Assembly: GCF_003206155.1 (NCBI RefSeq)
Contig: NZ_PZJV01000001.1
Location: forward strand, 799,325 to 863,324
Direction: 5' to 3'
DNA: 64,000 bases
From: Salinicola halophilus
GTDB lineage: Bacteria > Pseudomonadota > Gammaproteobacteria > Pseudomonadales > Halomonadaceae
The notes under the pieces were generated by a model, which did no database searches, was not told the DNA's origin, and saw nothing but the letters and a program-made list of their open reading frames with translations. Numbering within the stretch: position 1 is the first letter of the stretch; each line of letters starts with the position of its first letter. A program made the translations under genes and the position numbers. Below, one piece after another: positions 10,425 to 18,153 of this stretch.

Positions 10425-11294
10425 CTAGGCGCGTCGCGACCAGGCGACGATCGCCTCGACCACCGCCGCCACCTGAAGTCGCTCCAGATGCAGGTGGTGA
10501 CCGCCGCCGAGCACACGACGAGCCAGCCGCGGCATTCGCTGTCGCGCCGTCGCGACCAGCGCCCGTTCTCCCAGCACGCCCTGAGTCGCCTGCACCAGCA
10601 GTGCGGGGGCCGTCACTCGCTCGACGGCCTCCAGTGCCTGCGCGGGCGTCAGCCGCGATAACGATGGCCAGACGAGTCGGCGGTCGGTGCGCCAGTACCA
10701 GCGCCCATCACTGCCGCGGGCCAGGTTACGCTCGACGATGGGTTTCACCGTATCGCCATCCAACCTTGTCACGCCACCGCGAACGCGGGCCGCGACGGCC
10801 GCATCGAGACTCTCGAAGCCGCGACTGGCGCTCTGCCCCCGGCGCCGCGCCTGCAGCGCCAGGCGCAGCTGCTCTACGCTCTCCTCGGCCTCGACGGTGG
10901 TACCGACCAGCCCGTCGATCAGCACCAGCCGCTCGACCCGTTCCGGTAGCGCCGCGGCGAGCAGTGTCGCGATGCTGGCGCCGAGCGAATGCCCGAGCAG
11001 CGTCACCGCAGTCGAGTCCGGCGTCAGCGCCTCCAGCGCCTCGACCACGTCCGGCAGGTAGCCGAGCAGCGGATAGTCCGCGCCTTCGCCGCGGTGCGCG
11101 GAATGGCCGTGGCCCGGCAGATCCAGCGCGACCAGCCGAACGTCGAGTTCACGGACCAGCAGCGGCGCCAACCGGCTGAAGCTCGCCGCATTGTCGAGCC
11201 AGCCATGTAGCGCCAGCCACAGCGGCGCATCGGACCGCCCCCAACTGAGCGCCGCGTAGCGCCCGTCGTTCAGCGTTAGCGTCTCAGCCGACAT
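10425..11294 (-). CDS. Alpha/beta-hydrolase fold protein
   Basis: A 289-residue soluble hydrolase of the abhydrolase_1 type. It shows the oxyanion HGWLDNA motif near residue 30, the DLPGHGHS segment, the nucleophile elbow GHSLGAS, and a late GGGHHLHLE with the likely catalytic histidine. The substrate is unknown; an esterase or lipase-like role is typical. Its start overlaps the end of the preceding hydrolase gene by 11 bp, so two different hydrolases of the same fold are made from one transcript. The order and overlap suggest linked function, but nothing identifies the pathway. Confidence 0.85.
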   Translation of the reverse strand: MSAETLTLNDGRYAALSWGRSDAPLWLALHGWLDNAASFSRLAPLLVRELDVRLVALDLPGHGHSAHRGEGADYPLLGYLPDVVEALEALTPDSTAVTLLGHSLGASIATLLAAALPERVERLVLIDGLVGTTVEAEESVEQLRLALQARRRGQSASRGFESLDAAVAARVRGGVTRLDGDTVKPIVERNLARGSDGRWYWRTDRRLVWPSLSRLTPAQALEAVERVTAPALLVQATQGVLGERALVATARQRMPRLARRVLGGGHHLHLERLQVAAVVEAIVAWSRRA

Positions 11295-12084
11295 TCGACG
11301 TCGCCTCGAGCGAATTCAGCGCCGCCCAAATCCCCTCGCGCGTGGCTTCGGGGTGCTCGAACGGGAACATGTGGCCGCCCGGCACCTCGCGTACGCCGAT
11401 GCCAAGCCCCTCGAGGGCGCGGCGTCTGGGTGGGGTGAGCAGCGCCGAGCGGTCGCCGGCAAGCACGATCAAGGGCACCTCCAGGCGTTTGAGTACGCCT
11501 CCGAGGTGGTCCGGCAGGTTGCGGAACACGGCCGCTTCCGCCCTCGGCGTGAAACGCAGCCGCACGGCCCCCGCCGCTGCCGGCTCGGTGGCGCCGGTGA
11601 CGTAATCCGCCATCGCCTCGTCGGTGAAGTCACGAAAGAGCGCCCGGCGGCGCAGCGAGCGGCGCATGACCTCACCGCTCGGCCACTGTTCGCGGCGCCG
11701 GAGTGCTTTTCTCGCCGGCGTCATGCGGTCGACGAAGCCCGTCATCTTGGCAAGCTTGAGCGCGAGTGCGTCCCGCCCCAGCAGCAGCGGCGGGTCGAGC
11801 GCCACGACGGCGCGCAACCGCGACGGCGCTCGCGCCGCCGCCATGATCGACAGCACCCCGCCCATGGAGTGGCCGACGGCCACGAACGGCCCCGGCACGT
11901 CTCGGGTCTTGTCGAGATATTCATCGCAGAGCGAGGACCAGTTGCGGTCGATGGGAAAGTCGGCATCGTGCGCCAGACGATCCAGCGGGTGCAGCAAGAA
12001 CGTCTCGGCGAGCGGGCCGAGCAGGGTTTGGTAGCTCGCGCCGGTAAAACCGTTGGCGTGGGCGAAGACCAGAGATGGACGCAT
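11284..12084 (-). CDS. Second alpha/beta-hydrolase fold protein
   Basis: A 266-residue hydrolase starting at ATG 12084 (MRPSLVFAHANGFTG); the longer reading to 12147 has no homology at its start. The nucleophile elbow is GHSMGGVLS and the likely catalytic histidine is in the late PGGHMFPFEHP motif. AHANGFTG near the N-terminus provides the oxyanion hole. Proteins of this subtype are common, uncharacterised hydrolases in Pseudomonas and Halomonas. It leads the two-gene unit with the hydrolase that starts at 11294 and overlaps it by 11 bp. Confidence 0.83.
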   Translation of the reverse strand: MRPSLVFAHANGFTGASYQTLLGPLAETFLLHPLDRLAHDADFPIDRNWSSLCDEYLDKTRDVPGPFVAVGHSMGGVLSIMAAARAPSRLRAVVALDPPLLLGRDALALKLAKMTGFVDRMTPARKALRRREQWPSGEVMRRSLRRRALFRDFTDEAMADYVTGATEPAAAGAVRLRFTPRAEAAVFRNLPDHLGGVLKRLEVPLIVLAGDRSALLTPPRRRALEGLGIGVREVPGGHMFPFEHPEATREGIWAALNSLEATSNVG

Positions 12085-12222
12085 CGGTAGGCAGATTCCC
12101 GTAAACTGTCGCCTTTCGTCGAATACCCCACCGGCCCGACGTCTCACCAGGACGCCCCTTTCGTCTCACCGACGGACCCGGGCCAAGGGTATCCACTCGC
12201 TAGCTGATTGAAGGATTGTACC

Positions 12223-12330
12223 GTGCCTCGCCAAGGTTCCCATCGCGATACGCGCCTACGTAACCGCCTTTTCTGGACCGTCATCGTCGTCGCGCTCGCC
12301 GTCGGCTTCTGGTTCGTGGGAGCAGACTGA
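12223..12330 (+). CDS. 35-residue single-pass membrane peptide
   Basis: A short reading frame with a GTG start and an AAGGA ribosome site 8 bp before it. The peptide begins MPRQGSHRDTRLRNRLF, a basic N-terminus, followed by one hydrophobic segment (FWTVIVVALAVGFWFVG), and ends in AD. It stops 3 bp before the ATG of the AEC transporter, so the two would be translationally coupled. A basic head plus one membrane helix suggests an inner-membrane accessory peptide with its N-terminus in the cytoplasm. I recognise no family. Whether it is expressed is inference from the ribosome site, the hydrophobic segment and the spacing. Confidence 0.55.
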   Translation: MPRQGSHRDTRLRNRLFWTVIVVALAVGFWFVGAD

Positions 12331-12333
12331 TTC

Positions 12334-13281
12334 ATGGGGCTGCTCGCCGCGTTCACGCACACCCTCGAAATCACCCTGCCCGTTTTTCTGATGGTCTTTC
12401 TCGGGCTCGGCCTGAAGCGCATCGGCTGGATCGATTCGCACTTCATCACCACCGCCTCGATGCTGGTGTTCAAGGTAACCATGCCGGCGCTGCTCTTTCT
12501 GAGCATCGTCAACGCCGATCTCGAACGCGCCCTGCAGCCCACGCTGATCGGCTATTTTCTCGGCTACACCGTAGTCAGCTTCTTCCTCGCCTGGGGCTGG
12601 GCGATCTGGCGCCATCCCCGCGTGGAGCGCGGCATCTTCACTCAGGGCGCGTTTCGAGCCAACAACGGCATCGTCGGGCTGGCGCTGGCCGCCAGCCAGT
12701 ACGGCGAATACGGCCTGTCGGTGGGCGGCATCTTCGCCGGCGCGGTGATCGTGATCTACAACGTGCTCTCGGTCATCGTGCTGTCGATCTACAGCGAGAA
12801 GGCGGCGACGGACATGCGCTCGCTGCTGCGCAATCTCGCCAAGAACCCGCTGATCCTGAGCGTAGTGTTCGCGATTCCGGTGGCGCTATTCGATATCGAT
12901 CTGCCGGGCTGGCTGAGAACCTCCGGCGGCTACCTCGGGGCGATGTCGCTCCCGCTGGGTCTGATCTGTATCGGCGGGACGCTATCGATCTCGGCGTTCA
13001 AGCGCAGCAGCACCATCGCGCTCGATGCGAGCCTGTGGAAACTGGTGTGGGTACCGCTTTTCGGCGTGCTCGGTGCACTCGTCGTGGGCATCCGCGGCCC
13101 GGCGCTGGGGGTACTGCTGCTGTTTCTCGGCTCGCCGGGGGCGGCCGCGAGCTTCGTCATGGCCAAAGCGTTTCATGCCAACGACAAGCTCGCGGCCAAC
13201 ATCATCGTGATCACCACCTTTGGTTCGATGCTCACGCTGAGCCTGGGGATGATCGCACTCAAGTGGCTGGGCCTGAACTGA
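12334..13281 (+). CDS. AEC (auxin efflux carrier)-family transporter
   Basis: A 315-residue inner-membrane protein with about ten hydrophobic helices in two halves, as in the AEC/YfdV family. The family-type polar segments are visible: TMPALLFLSIVNA in the first half, GAFRANNGIVGLALA in the middle, and GSPGAAASFVMAKAFH late in the protein. Members move dicarboxylates or other organic anions; the substrate here is unknown. It follows the 35-residue peptide by 3 bp and converges on the GntR gene of the uronate cluster, so a role in organic-acid traffic is possible but unproven. Confidence 0.88.
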   Translation: MGLLAAFTHTLEITLPVFLMVFLGLGLKRIGWIDSHFITTASMLVFKVTMPALLFLSIVNADLERALQPTLIGYFLGYTVVSFFLAWGWAIWRHPRVERGIFTQGAFRANNGIVGLALAASQYGEYGLSVGGIFAGAVIVIYNVLSVIVLSIYSEKAATDMRSLLRNLAKNPLILSVVFAIPVALFDIDLPGWLRTSGGYLGAMSLPLGLICIGGTLSISAFKRSSTIALDASLWKLVWVPLFGVLGALVVGIRGPALGVLLLFLGSPGAAASFVMAKAFHANDKLAANIIVITTFGSMLTLSLGMIALKWLGLN

Positions 13282-13324
13282 TTCCCGCTCGGCGCCACCA
13301 GTCAGGTGAGGTCCTGCGCGGACG

Positions 13325-14053
13325 CTACTGATACCCCGAATAGTTGTCGTAAGCGCGCTTGAGGTGGCGATACATGGTGTCGTGGGCGGCCTCGCCGTCA
13401 CCGGCGATGATCGCCGCCAGAATCTCGCCATGCTCCTGGGCGACCCGGGAGAGATAGGCATCGACCGCCGCGCTGTCGAGTTCCACCGCAAGCAGCTTGG
13501 CCCGCGGAATCGCGCCCTCGTGTAGCTGGTCATACAGAGCGACGAAGAACGGGTTGTGCGTGGCATCGACGATGGCGCGGTGAAAGACATAGTCTTCGTG
13601 CCGGGCCTGGCTATCCCCCTCGCAGGCGGCGCAGAACTCGGCGTGGGCGGCCTTCAGGGCCGCGACGTCCGCCGGGGTATGGCGCTTCGCCGCAAGCCCG
13701 GCGGCCTGGGAGTCGAGCGTCAGGCGCAGCTCCAGCACGTGAAGAATGTCCTCCACCGTGGTCGCATTGATCCGTTTTGCCGGAAACTGGCTTCCCGGCG
13801 AGGAGCGCAGTACCCGGGTGCCGATACCGCGTCGGGTCTCGACCAGGCCCATCGACTTGAGATGCGCGATCGCCTCGCGTACCGCGGTTCGACTGACCCC
13901 GAACATCTCGCAGAGCTGGCCTTCCGTCGGCAGCTTGTCACCGACGGCGATCTTGCCCTGGGTGATCAATGCCTCGAGCTGCTGGGCGATCTGCCGTGAC
14001 AGGCTCTCCTGCATCGAAATGCGTTTCACGCTCCATGCCTGAATCGGCTCCAT
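13325..14053 (-). CDS. GntR-family (FCD) regulator of the uronate/aldarate cluster
   Basis: The start chosen is ATG 14053 (MEPIQAWSVKRISMQ), giving 242 residues. Residues 15-80 form a GntR winged helix (GDKLPTEGQLCEMFGVSR, then TAVREAIAHLKSMG), followed by an FCD ligand domain with the usual metal-binding histidine pattern (HEDYVFHRAIVDATHN). FCD regulators usually repress sugar-acid catabolic genes and are released by a pathway intermediate. It is the last gene of the dctP-dctQ-dctM-udh run, 110 bp after udh with a hairpin between. TTGTATGACAA-type sites upstream of several cluster genes fit this family. Confidence 0.9.
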   Translation of the reverse strand: MEPIQAWSVKRISMQESLSRQIAQQLEALITQGKIAVGDKLPTEGQLCEMFGVSRTAVREAIAHLKSMGLVETRRGIGTRVLRSSPGSQFPAKRINATTVEDILHVLELRLTLDSQAAGLAAKRHTPADVAALKAAHAEFCAACEGDSQARHEDYVFHRAIVDATHNPFFVALYDQLHEGAIPRAKLLAVELDSAAVDAYLSRVAQEHGEILAAIIAGDGEAAHDTMYRHLKRAYDNYSGYQ

Positions 14054-14125
14054 CGTATCGACTACCTCGCTGGCGATGCCGTGACACGTCGACTCGATTC
14101 CCGAGCCACGACAGATGTGACATGA

Positions 14126-14153
14126 GGCGGCCAAGCCTAACAGTTTGGCCGCC
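14126..14153 (-). terminator. Intergenic hairpin between udh and gntR
   Basis: Perfect 9-bp arms GGCGGCCAA and TTGGCCGCC around a 10-nt loop. There is no T run on either strand. It may be a partial terminator or an RNA processing and stability element that sets regulator levels below enzyme levels. Confidence 0.45.
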
Positions 14154-14163
14154 ACCTGCAGCA

Positions 14164-14964
14164 CTAGGCGTCGTCGGGATGGCCTATCGCCGTGAACTTG
14201 CCGCCCTGGAACACCACGGCGGGGTCGTTGGGATCGAGCGGCCCCGCTGCCGATTCGAGTGCTTCACGCCAAGGCGCAGAGCTCTGCGTCGGGCGCCAGC
14301 CGAGAAAGCCAGCATGGCGGTTGTCCCACCACACTTCGTCGTTGTCGGAGACGCCATAGATAACGGTATAACCCAGCTTGGGCGCCTGAAATCCGCGTTC
14401 CAGCAGGGCGACGAAGTCTTCAAGGCCCAGCCAGGTCGCGAGCATCCGGGTATCCTGCGGCTCGGGAAAGCAGGAACCGATGCGCACGCTCAGCGTTTCG
14501 ACGCCAAACTTGTCGTAGTAGAGACTCGCCAGGTCTTCCCCGAAGCACTTGGAAACCCCGTAGAGCGAATCCGGCCGGCGCGGTACCTGCGTGTCGATAC
14601 GGGTGGTGCGCGGATGGTAGCCAATGGTGTGATTGGAGCTGGCGAAGACGACGCGCGGCCTGCCTTCGTGCCGCGCCGCTTCGTACAGATTGTAGGCGCC
14701 GATGATGTTGGCCTGGAGGATGCCTTCCCAGGGCTTCTCGACCGAGATGCCACCGAGGTGCAGCACGCCGTCGCAGCCGGCGACCAGCCGGCGAACCGCC
14801 GCGGCATCGGAAAGCTCGCAGGGCACGATCTCTTCGTGGTCGGCCGCATCGCCGATATCGCTGATGTCCGACAGGCGCACCTGTCGCGCCAGCTTCGAGA
14901 GATGTGGGCGAATGGCGCGCCCGACGCCCCCCGCGGCGCCGGTGACCAGTAGTCGATTCAGCAT
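14164..14964 (-). CDS. udh: Uronate dehydrogenase
   Basis: Udh oxidises D-galacturonate or D-glucuronate with NAD+ to the aldarolactone, the entry to the oxidative uronate route. The 266 residues are a short-chain/extended NAD(P) epimerase-like fold with TGAAGGVG at 8-15, FASSNH at about 108-113, and the catalytic pair Tyr135/Lys139 in YGVSK. The sequence follows Pseudomonas syringae Udh closely, including RIGSCFPEPQ, VIYGVSDN and WWDNR. It lies 51 bp after dctM in the TRAP operon, so uptake and first oxidation are co-expressed. A weak TTGTCATGAAA half-site is just upstream. Confidence 0.94.
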   Translation of the reverse strand: MLNRLLVTGAAGGVGRAIRPHLSKLARQVRLSDISDIGDAADHEEIVPCELSDAAAVRRLVAGCDGVLHLGGISVEKPWEGILQANIIGAYNLYEAARHEGRPRVVFASSNHTIGYHPRTTRIDTQVPRRPDSLYGVSKCFGEDLASLYYDKFGVETLSVRIGSCFPEPQDTRMLATWLGLEDFVALLERGFQAPKLGYTVIYGVSDNDEVWWDNRHAGFLGWRPTQSSAPWREALESAAGPLDPNDPAVVFQGGKFTAIGHPDDA

Positions 14965-15015
14965 TGCCTGCTCCTTTGAATGGTTGTCATGAAAGACCGT
15001 ACGGCGCTCGCCGCG

Positions 15016-16299
15016 TCAGCTGCCGAGCCAGGTGGGCAGCGCCAGCGAGACCGCCGGTACGTAGGTGACCAGCATCAGCACCGCGAACAGCGCGATGTAG
15101 AACGGCCAGATCGTCTTCACCGTCTGCTCGATCTTGATGCCGCCGATGGCGCTGCCCACGAACAGGCAACCGCCGACCGGGGGCGTGCAGAGCCCGATCC
15201 CCAGATTCATCATCATCATGATGCCGAACTGCGTCGGGTCCAGGCCGAACTGCTGGGCGACCGGTAGGAAGATCGGCGTGCAGATCAGGATCAGCGGCGC
15301 CATGTCCATGATCATCCCCAGTCCGAGCAGCAGCAGATTGAGCATGAGCAGCACGACGATGGGATTGTCGGAGATGGACGTCAGTGCGTTCACCAGCAGC
15401 TCGGGCACGTTGTAGAGCGCCAGCAGGTAGGAGAACGCCGATGCGCAGCCGACCAGAATCATCACCAGCGCCGTCGTCTTGACCGACTGATAGACCGCCT
15501 TCTTGAACGGCTCCCAGCGTAGCTCGCGATAGACGAGCCCGGTGATGACGATGGCGTAGATCGCCCCGAAGGCACCGGACTCGGTTACGGTCAGAATGCC
15601 CGAGAGCACGCCGCCAACGATAATCACCGCCGTCAGCAGACCCGGCAGCGAGGCGAAGAAGCTGATGACCAGCGCCTCCCATCCCGGAAATGCCTCGCCG
15701 CCGTAGCCGCGCTTGACCGCCACCAGGTAGGCGGCGAGCGCGAGCGACAGACACATCAGGACTCCCGGAACGATGCCGGCGACGAAGAGCTGGGTGACCG
15801 AGATACCGCCGCCGGCGGCGACCGCGTAGAGAATCATGTTGTGGCTCGGCGGAATCACCACGCCGGCGATCGACGAGGTCACCGTGACGTTGACCGCGTA
15901 GTCGGTGTCGTAGCCCTTCTCCTTCATGACCGGAATCAGGATCGAACCGAGCGCCGAGGTGTCGGCCACGGCGGACCCTGAGATCCCGCCGAAGAGCATC
16001 GACGAGAAGACGTTGACCATCCCCAGGCCGCCACGAACTCGCCCCACCGCGGCGGAGGCAAACTTCACCAGACGCCGCGAGATACCGCCGTGCAGCATCA
16101 GCTCGCCGGCGAAGATGAAAAAGGGGATCGCCAGCAGCGAGAACACCGAAATGCCCGACACGATGCGCTGGAAGCCGACGAACAGCGGCAGCCCTTCGTA
16201 AAGAAACGTGACGATCGCCGCCAGACCCACGGCAAAGGCGATCGGCGCGCCGACGATCAATCCGAGTAGGAAGACGCCGAATAGAATGGCAAGGCCCAT
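15016..16299 (-). CDS. dctM: TRAP transporter large permease (DctM family)
   Basis: The 427-residue large membrane subunit of a TRAP transporter, which takes up an organic acid using a sodium gradient with its DctQ and DctP partners. ATG 16299 (MGLAILFGVFLLG) is 2 bp from the dctQ stop; the upstream reading to 16482 is not coding. It has about a dozen hydrophobic helices and the conserved IPFFIFAGELM, GSAVADTSALGSI, IPPSHNMILY and NLGIGLCTPPVGGCLF motifs. The context (udh and gntR downstream) makes hexuronate the likely substrate. Confidence 0.94.
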   Translation of the reverse strand: MGLAILFGVFLLGLIVGAPIAFAVGLAAIVTFLYEGLPLFVGFQRIVSGISVFSLLAIPFFIFAGELMLHGGISRRLVKFASAAVGRVRGGLGMVNVFSSMLFGGISGSAVADTSALGSILIPVMKEKGYDTDYAVNVTVTSSIAGVVIPPSHNMILYAVAAGGGISVTQLFVAGIVPGVLMCLSLALAAYLVAVKRGYGGEAFPGWEALVISFFASLPGLLTAVIIVGGVLSGILTVTESGAFGAIYAIVITGLVYRELRWEPFKKAVYQSVKTTALVMILVGCASAFSYLLALYNVPELLVNALTSISDNPIVVLLMLNLLLLGLGMIMDMAPLILICTPIFLPVAQQFGLDPTQFGIMMMMNLGIGLCTPPVGGCLFVGSAIGGIKIEQTVKTIWPFYIALFAVLMLVTYVPAVSLALPTWLGS

Positions 16300-16301
16300 G
16301 A

Positions 16302-16838
16302 TCAGTTCTCCGTGCGTCGTGTAACGGGTGTGCGTCGACTGGCGGTCAGGCGTTGAAAGGCGCTGGCGAGGGTGAACACCACCAGCAGGATCCCGCACGC
16401 CACCAAGGGCGCGGCGCGCCAGCTTTCGGACAGCCCGATCATCGGAATCGGCCGGCCGACGTTGTTCATCATCATCAGCCAACCCTGCCAGGCCATGATT
16501 CCGCCGAAGCCGAGCACGAACAGATCGGAGAGCGCATGCATGACGACGCGCAGCGCGGGCGGCGCCCCTTCACGCAGAAAGTCGATGCTCAAGTGCGAAT
16601 TGAAACGCACCCCGGCTGCCGTGCCGAGGCAGGTGATATAGACCACGATCAGCAGCGAAGACTGCTCGATCCAGGTAGGCGTGTCGTTGAGGATGTAGCG
16701 GCCGAAGACCAGCCAGCCGAACGACAGAATCAGAAACACCAGTAAGATCCCGGCCACGATCAGACAGGCGCGGGCCAGCCAATCCAGCACCTCGTCCAAG
16801 CGGGTGCCGGTGACCGTCGAGTCAGTACTCTTGTTCAC
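16302..16838 (-). CDS. dctQ: TRAP transporter small permease (DctQ family)
   Basis: A 178-residue four-helix membrane protein of the DctQ family. The start is GTG 16838 with an AGGA site before it. The YILNDTPTWIEQSS segment and the VYITCLGTAAGVRFNSHLSID motif between the second and third helices are typical. It is followed by dctM after 2 bp, so the two permease subunits are translationally coupled. The hairpin at 16872-16891 separates it from the binding-protein gene. Confidence 0.92.
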   Translation of the reverse strand: MNKSTDSTVTGTRLDEVLDWLARACLIVAGILLVFLILSFGWLVFGRYILNDTPTWIEQSSLLIVVYITCLGTAAGVRFNSHLSIDFLREGAPPALRVVMHALSDLFVLGFGGIMAWQGWLMMMNNVGRPIPMIGLSESWRAAPLVACGILLVVFTLASAFQRLTASRRTPVTRRTEN

Positions 16839-16871
16839 GATGCATTCCTGCGATGAACGATGAAGGGTCGA

Positions 16872-16891
16872 CCGGCCCTAGGCAGGGCCGG
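16872..16891. promoter_or_regulatory. Hairpin between dctP and dctQ
   Basis: Perfect 8-bp arms CCGGCCCT/AGGGCCGG around a 4-nt loop lie 11 bp after the dctP stop codon and 33 bp before dctQ. With no T run it is likely an RNA-stability or attenuation element that favours the binding-protein message, a common arrangement for binding-protein-dependent transporters. Confidence 0.5.
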
Positions 16892-16902
16892 CCGGGTCAG
16901 TC

Positions 16903-17925
16903 TCAGGGGGTATTGCGAATGTCGTCGATCAGGCTTTCCATTTCCGGGTGATCGTCGATGAAGGCCTGATAGATCGGCTCCATGCGATCCTGGAACGCCT
17001 GCTTGTCTTCGATGCCATTGATCTCGACACCCGCCGCCTCGACGACCTTGCGGCTCTCCTCGACTCGCTCGTCCCACAGCCGACGCTGCTCTTCGGCGGC
17101 ACTCTGTGCCGCGGCACGCACGATCTCCTGGTCCTCGTCGGAGAGCGCATCCCAGCTGGAAGAGGCAACGCACAGGCACTCGGGGATGATCAGGTGCTCG
17201 GTCTCGGAGAAGTACTTGGCCACTTCGTAGTGGTTGCTGGATTCAAAGGAGGGGAAGTTGTTCTCAGCGCCGTCGATGACCCCCGTCTTGAGCGACTGGA
17301 ACACCTCGCCGTAGGACATCGGGGTGGCGTTGCCGCCGAGCGCGTCGACCATCTGGACGTAGAGATCGTTGTTCATCACGCGAAGCTTGAGCCCCCGCAC
17401 GTCGTCCGGCGTCTCGATCGGATGATCGGTGTCGTAGAAGCTGCGCGCACCGGAGCCAAACCAGGAGAGAACCACCAGATTCTGCTCCGCCAGCGCATCC
17501 GCGAAGCGCTCACCGATCTCGCCATCCATCACGCGATACATCTGATCGACGCCGTTGAACAGGAACGGCAGCGACAGCACGTCGGTCTCGGGCACGATCG
17601 GGCCCATCGGTCCCATGTTGAAGTTGCCGAAGTCCAGCGCCCCGTTACGGGTCTGGTCGATCGCATCCGGCTGATCGCCCAGCACGGCGTTGTTGTAGAC
17701 CCGTGGCTCGACCCGCCCTTCGGTCTTCTCGGCGACCTCGTCGGCGAAGGATTTCAACGCCAGCGAATTGGGATAGCCGTCGGGATGGACGTTCCAGCCC
17801 CGCCAGGTGTCGGCCTGAGCCGCGAGACTGCTGCCGAGCAGCAGGCCGGCAGCGGCGAGCGAGACCCAGCGCGCGTTGACTGCAGTGTTGCCTTTCTTGT
17901 TGTCGAAAACGGAAACCTTGGACAT
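16903..17925 (-). CDS. dctP: TRAP transporter solute-binding protein (DctP family)
   Basis: The 340-residue periplasmic binding subunit of the TRAP system. The start is ATG 17925 with AAGGAG before it. The N-terminus has an unusually long basic and polar lead before a hydrophobic signal segment (LAAAGLLLGSSLAAQA) at about residues 19-34 with an AQA-type cleavage site. Family motifs include the VLSLPF loop, the GLKLRVMNNDLYVQMVDALG segment containing the ligand-binding arginine, and TGVIDGAENNFPS. It is first in the operon; a TTGCCATACAT site lies 50 bp upstream. The closest known relatives bind hexuronates, which fits udh downstream, but binding is inferred. Confidence 0.93.
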   Translation of the reverse strand: MSKVSVFDNKKGNTAVNARWVSLAAAGLLLGSSLAAQADTWRGWNVHPDGYPNSLALKSFADEVAEKTEGRVEPRVYNNAVLGDQPDAIDQTRNGALDFGNFNMGPMGPIVPETDVLSLPFLFNGVDQMYRVMDGEIGERFADALAEQNLVVLSWFGSGARSFYDTDHPIETPDDVRGLKLRVMNNDLYVQMVDALGGNATPMSYGEVFQSLKTGVIDGAENNFPSFESSNHYEVAKYFSETEHLIIPECLCVASSSWDALSDEDQEIVRAAAQSAAEEQRRLWDERVEESRKVVEAAGVEINGIEDKQAFQDRMEPIYQAFIDDHPEMESLIDDIRNTP

Positions 17926-17974
17926 GTGGCGCTCCTTGATGTTTGAGGACGCTTGCTTGTTATCGCGAGCAAGG

Positions 17975-17985
17975 TTGCCATACAT
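17975..17985. promoter_or_regulatory. Candidate regulator site before dctP
   Basis: TTGCCATACAT matches 9 of 11 positions of the TTGTCATACAA palindrome (the same site read on the other strand as TTGTATGACAA). It lies 50-60 bp upstream of the dctP start, next to an AT-rich stretch that may hold the promoter. Confidence 0.4.
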
Positions 17986-18091
17986 CATATTTAGGACAAC
18001 ATTAGACTTTGGAGGGTCATGGCAGACCGAGTGGCCTGTAATCCGAGGGCTGCAGCCAAAGCCGGCAGCCGCGCCACACGGCGTGACGAAC

Positions 18092-18120
18092 GAAAAAGCG
18101 ACGCCCGTGGGCATCGCTTT
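18092..18120 (-). terminator. Rho-independent terminator of the tctCBA operon
   Basis: On the minus strand, AGCGATGCCC pairs with GGGCGTCGCT (one G-T pair) and is followed by TTTTTCG. It lies about 35 bp after the tctA stop codon and separates the TTT operon from the TRAP operon. Confidence 0.75.
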
Positions 18121-18153
18121 CGACTCGAAGTGCATCCATCGACGGTCACCGCC

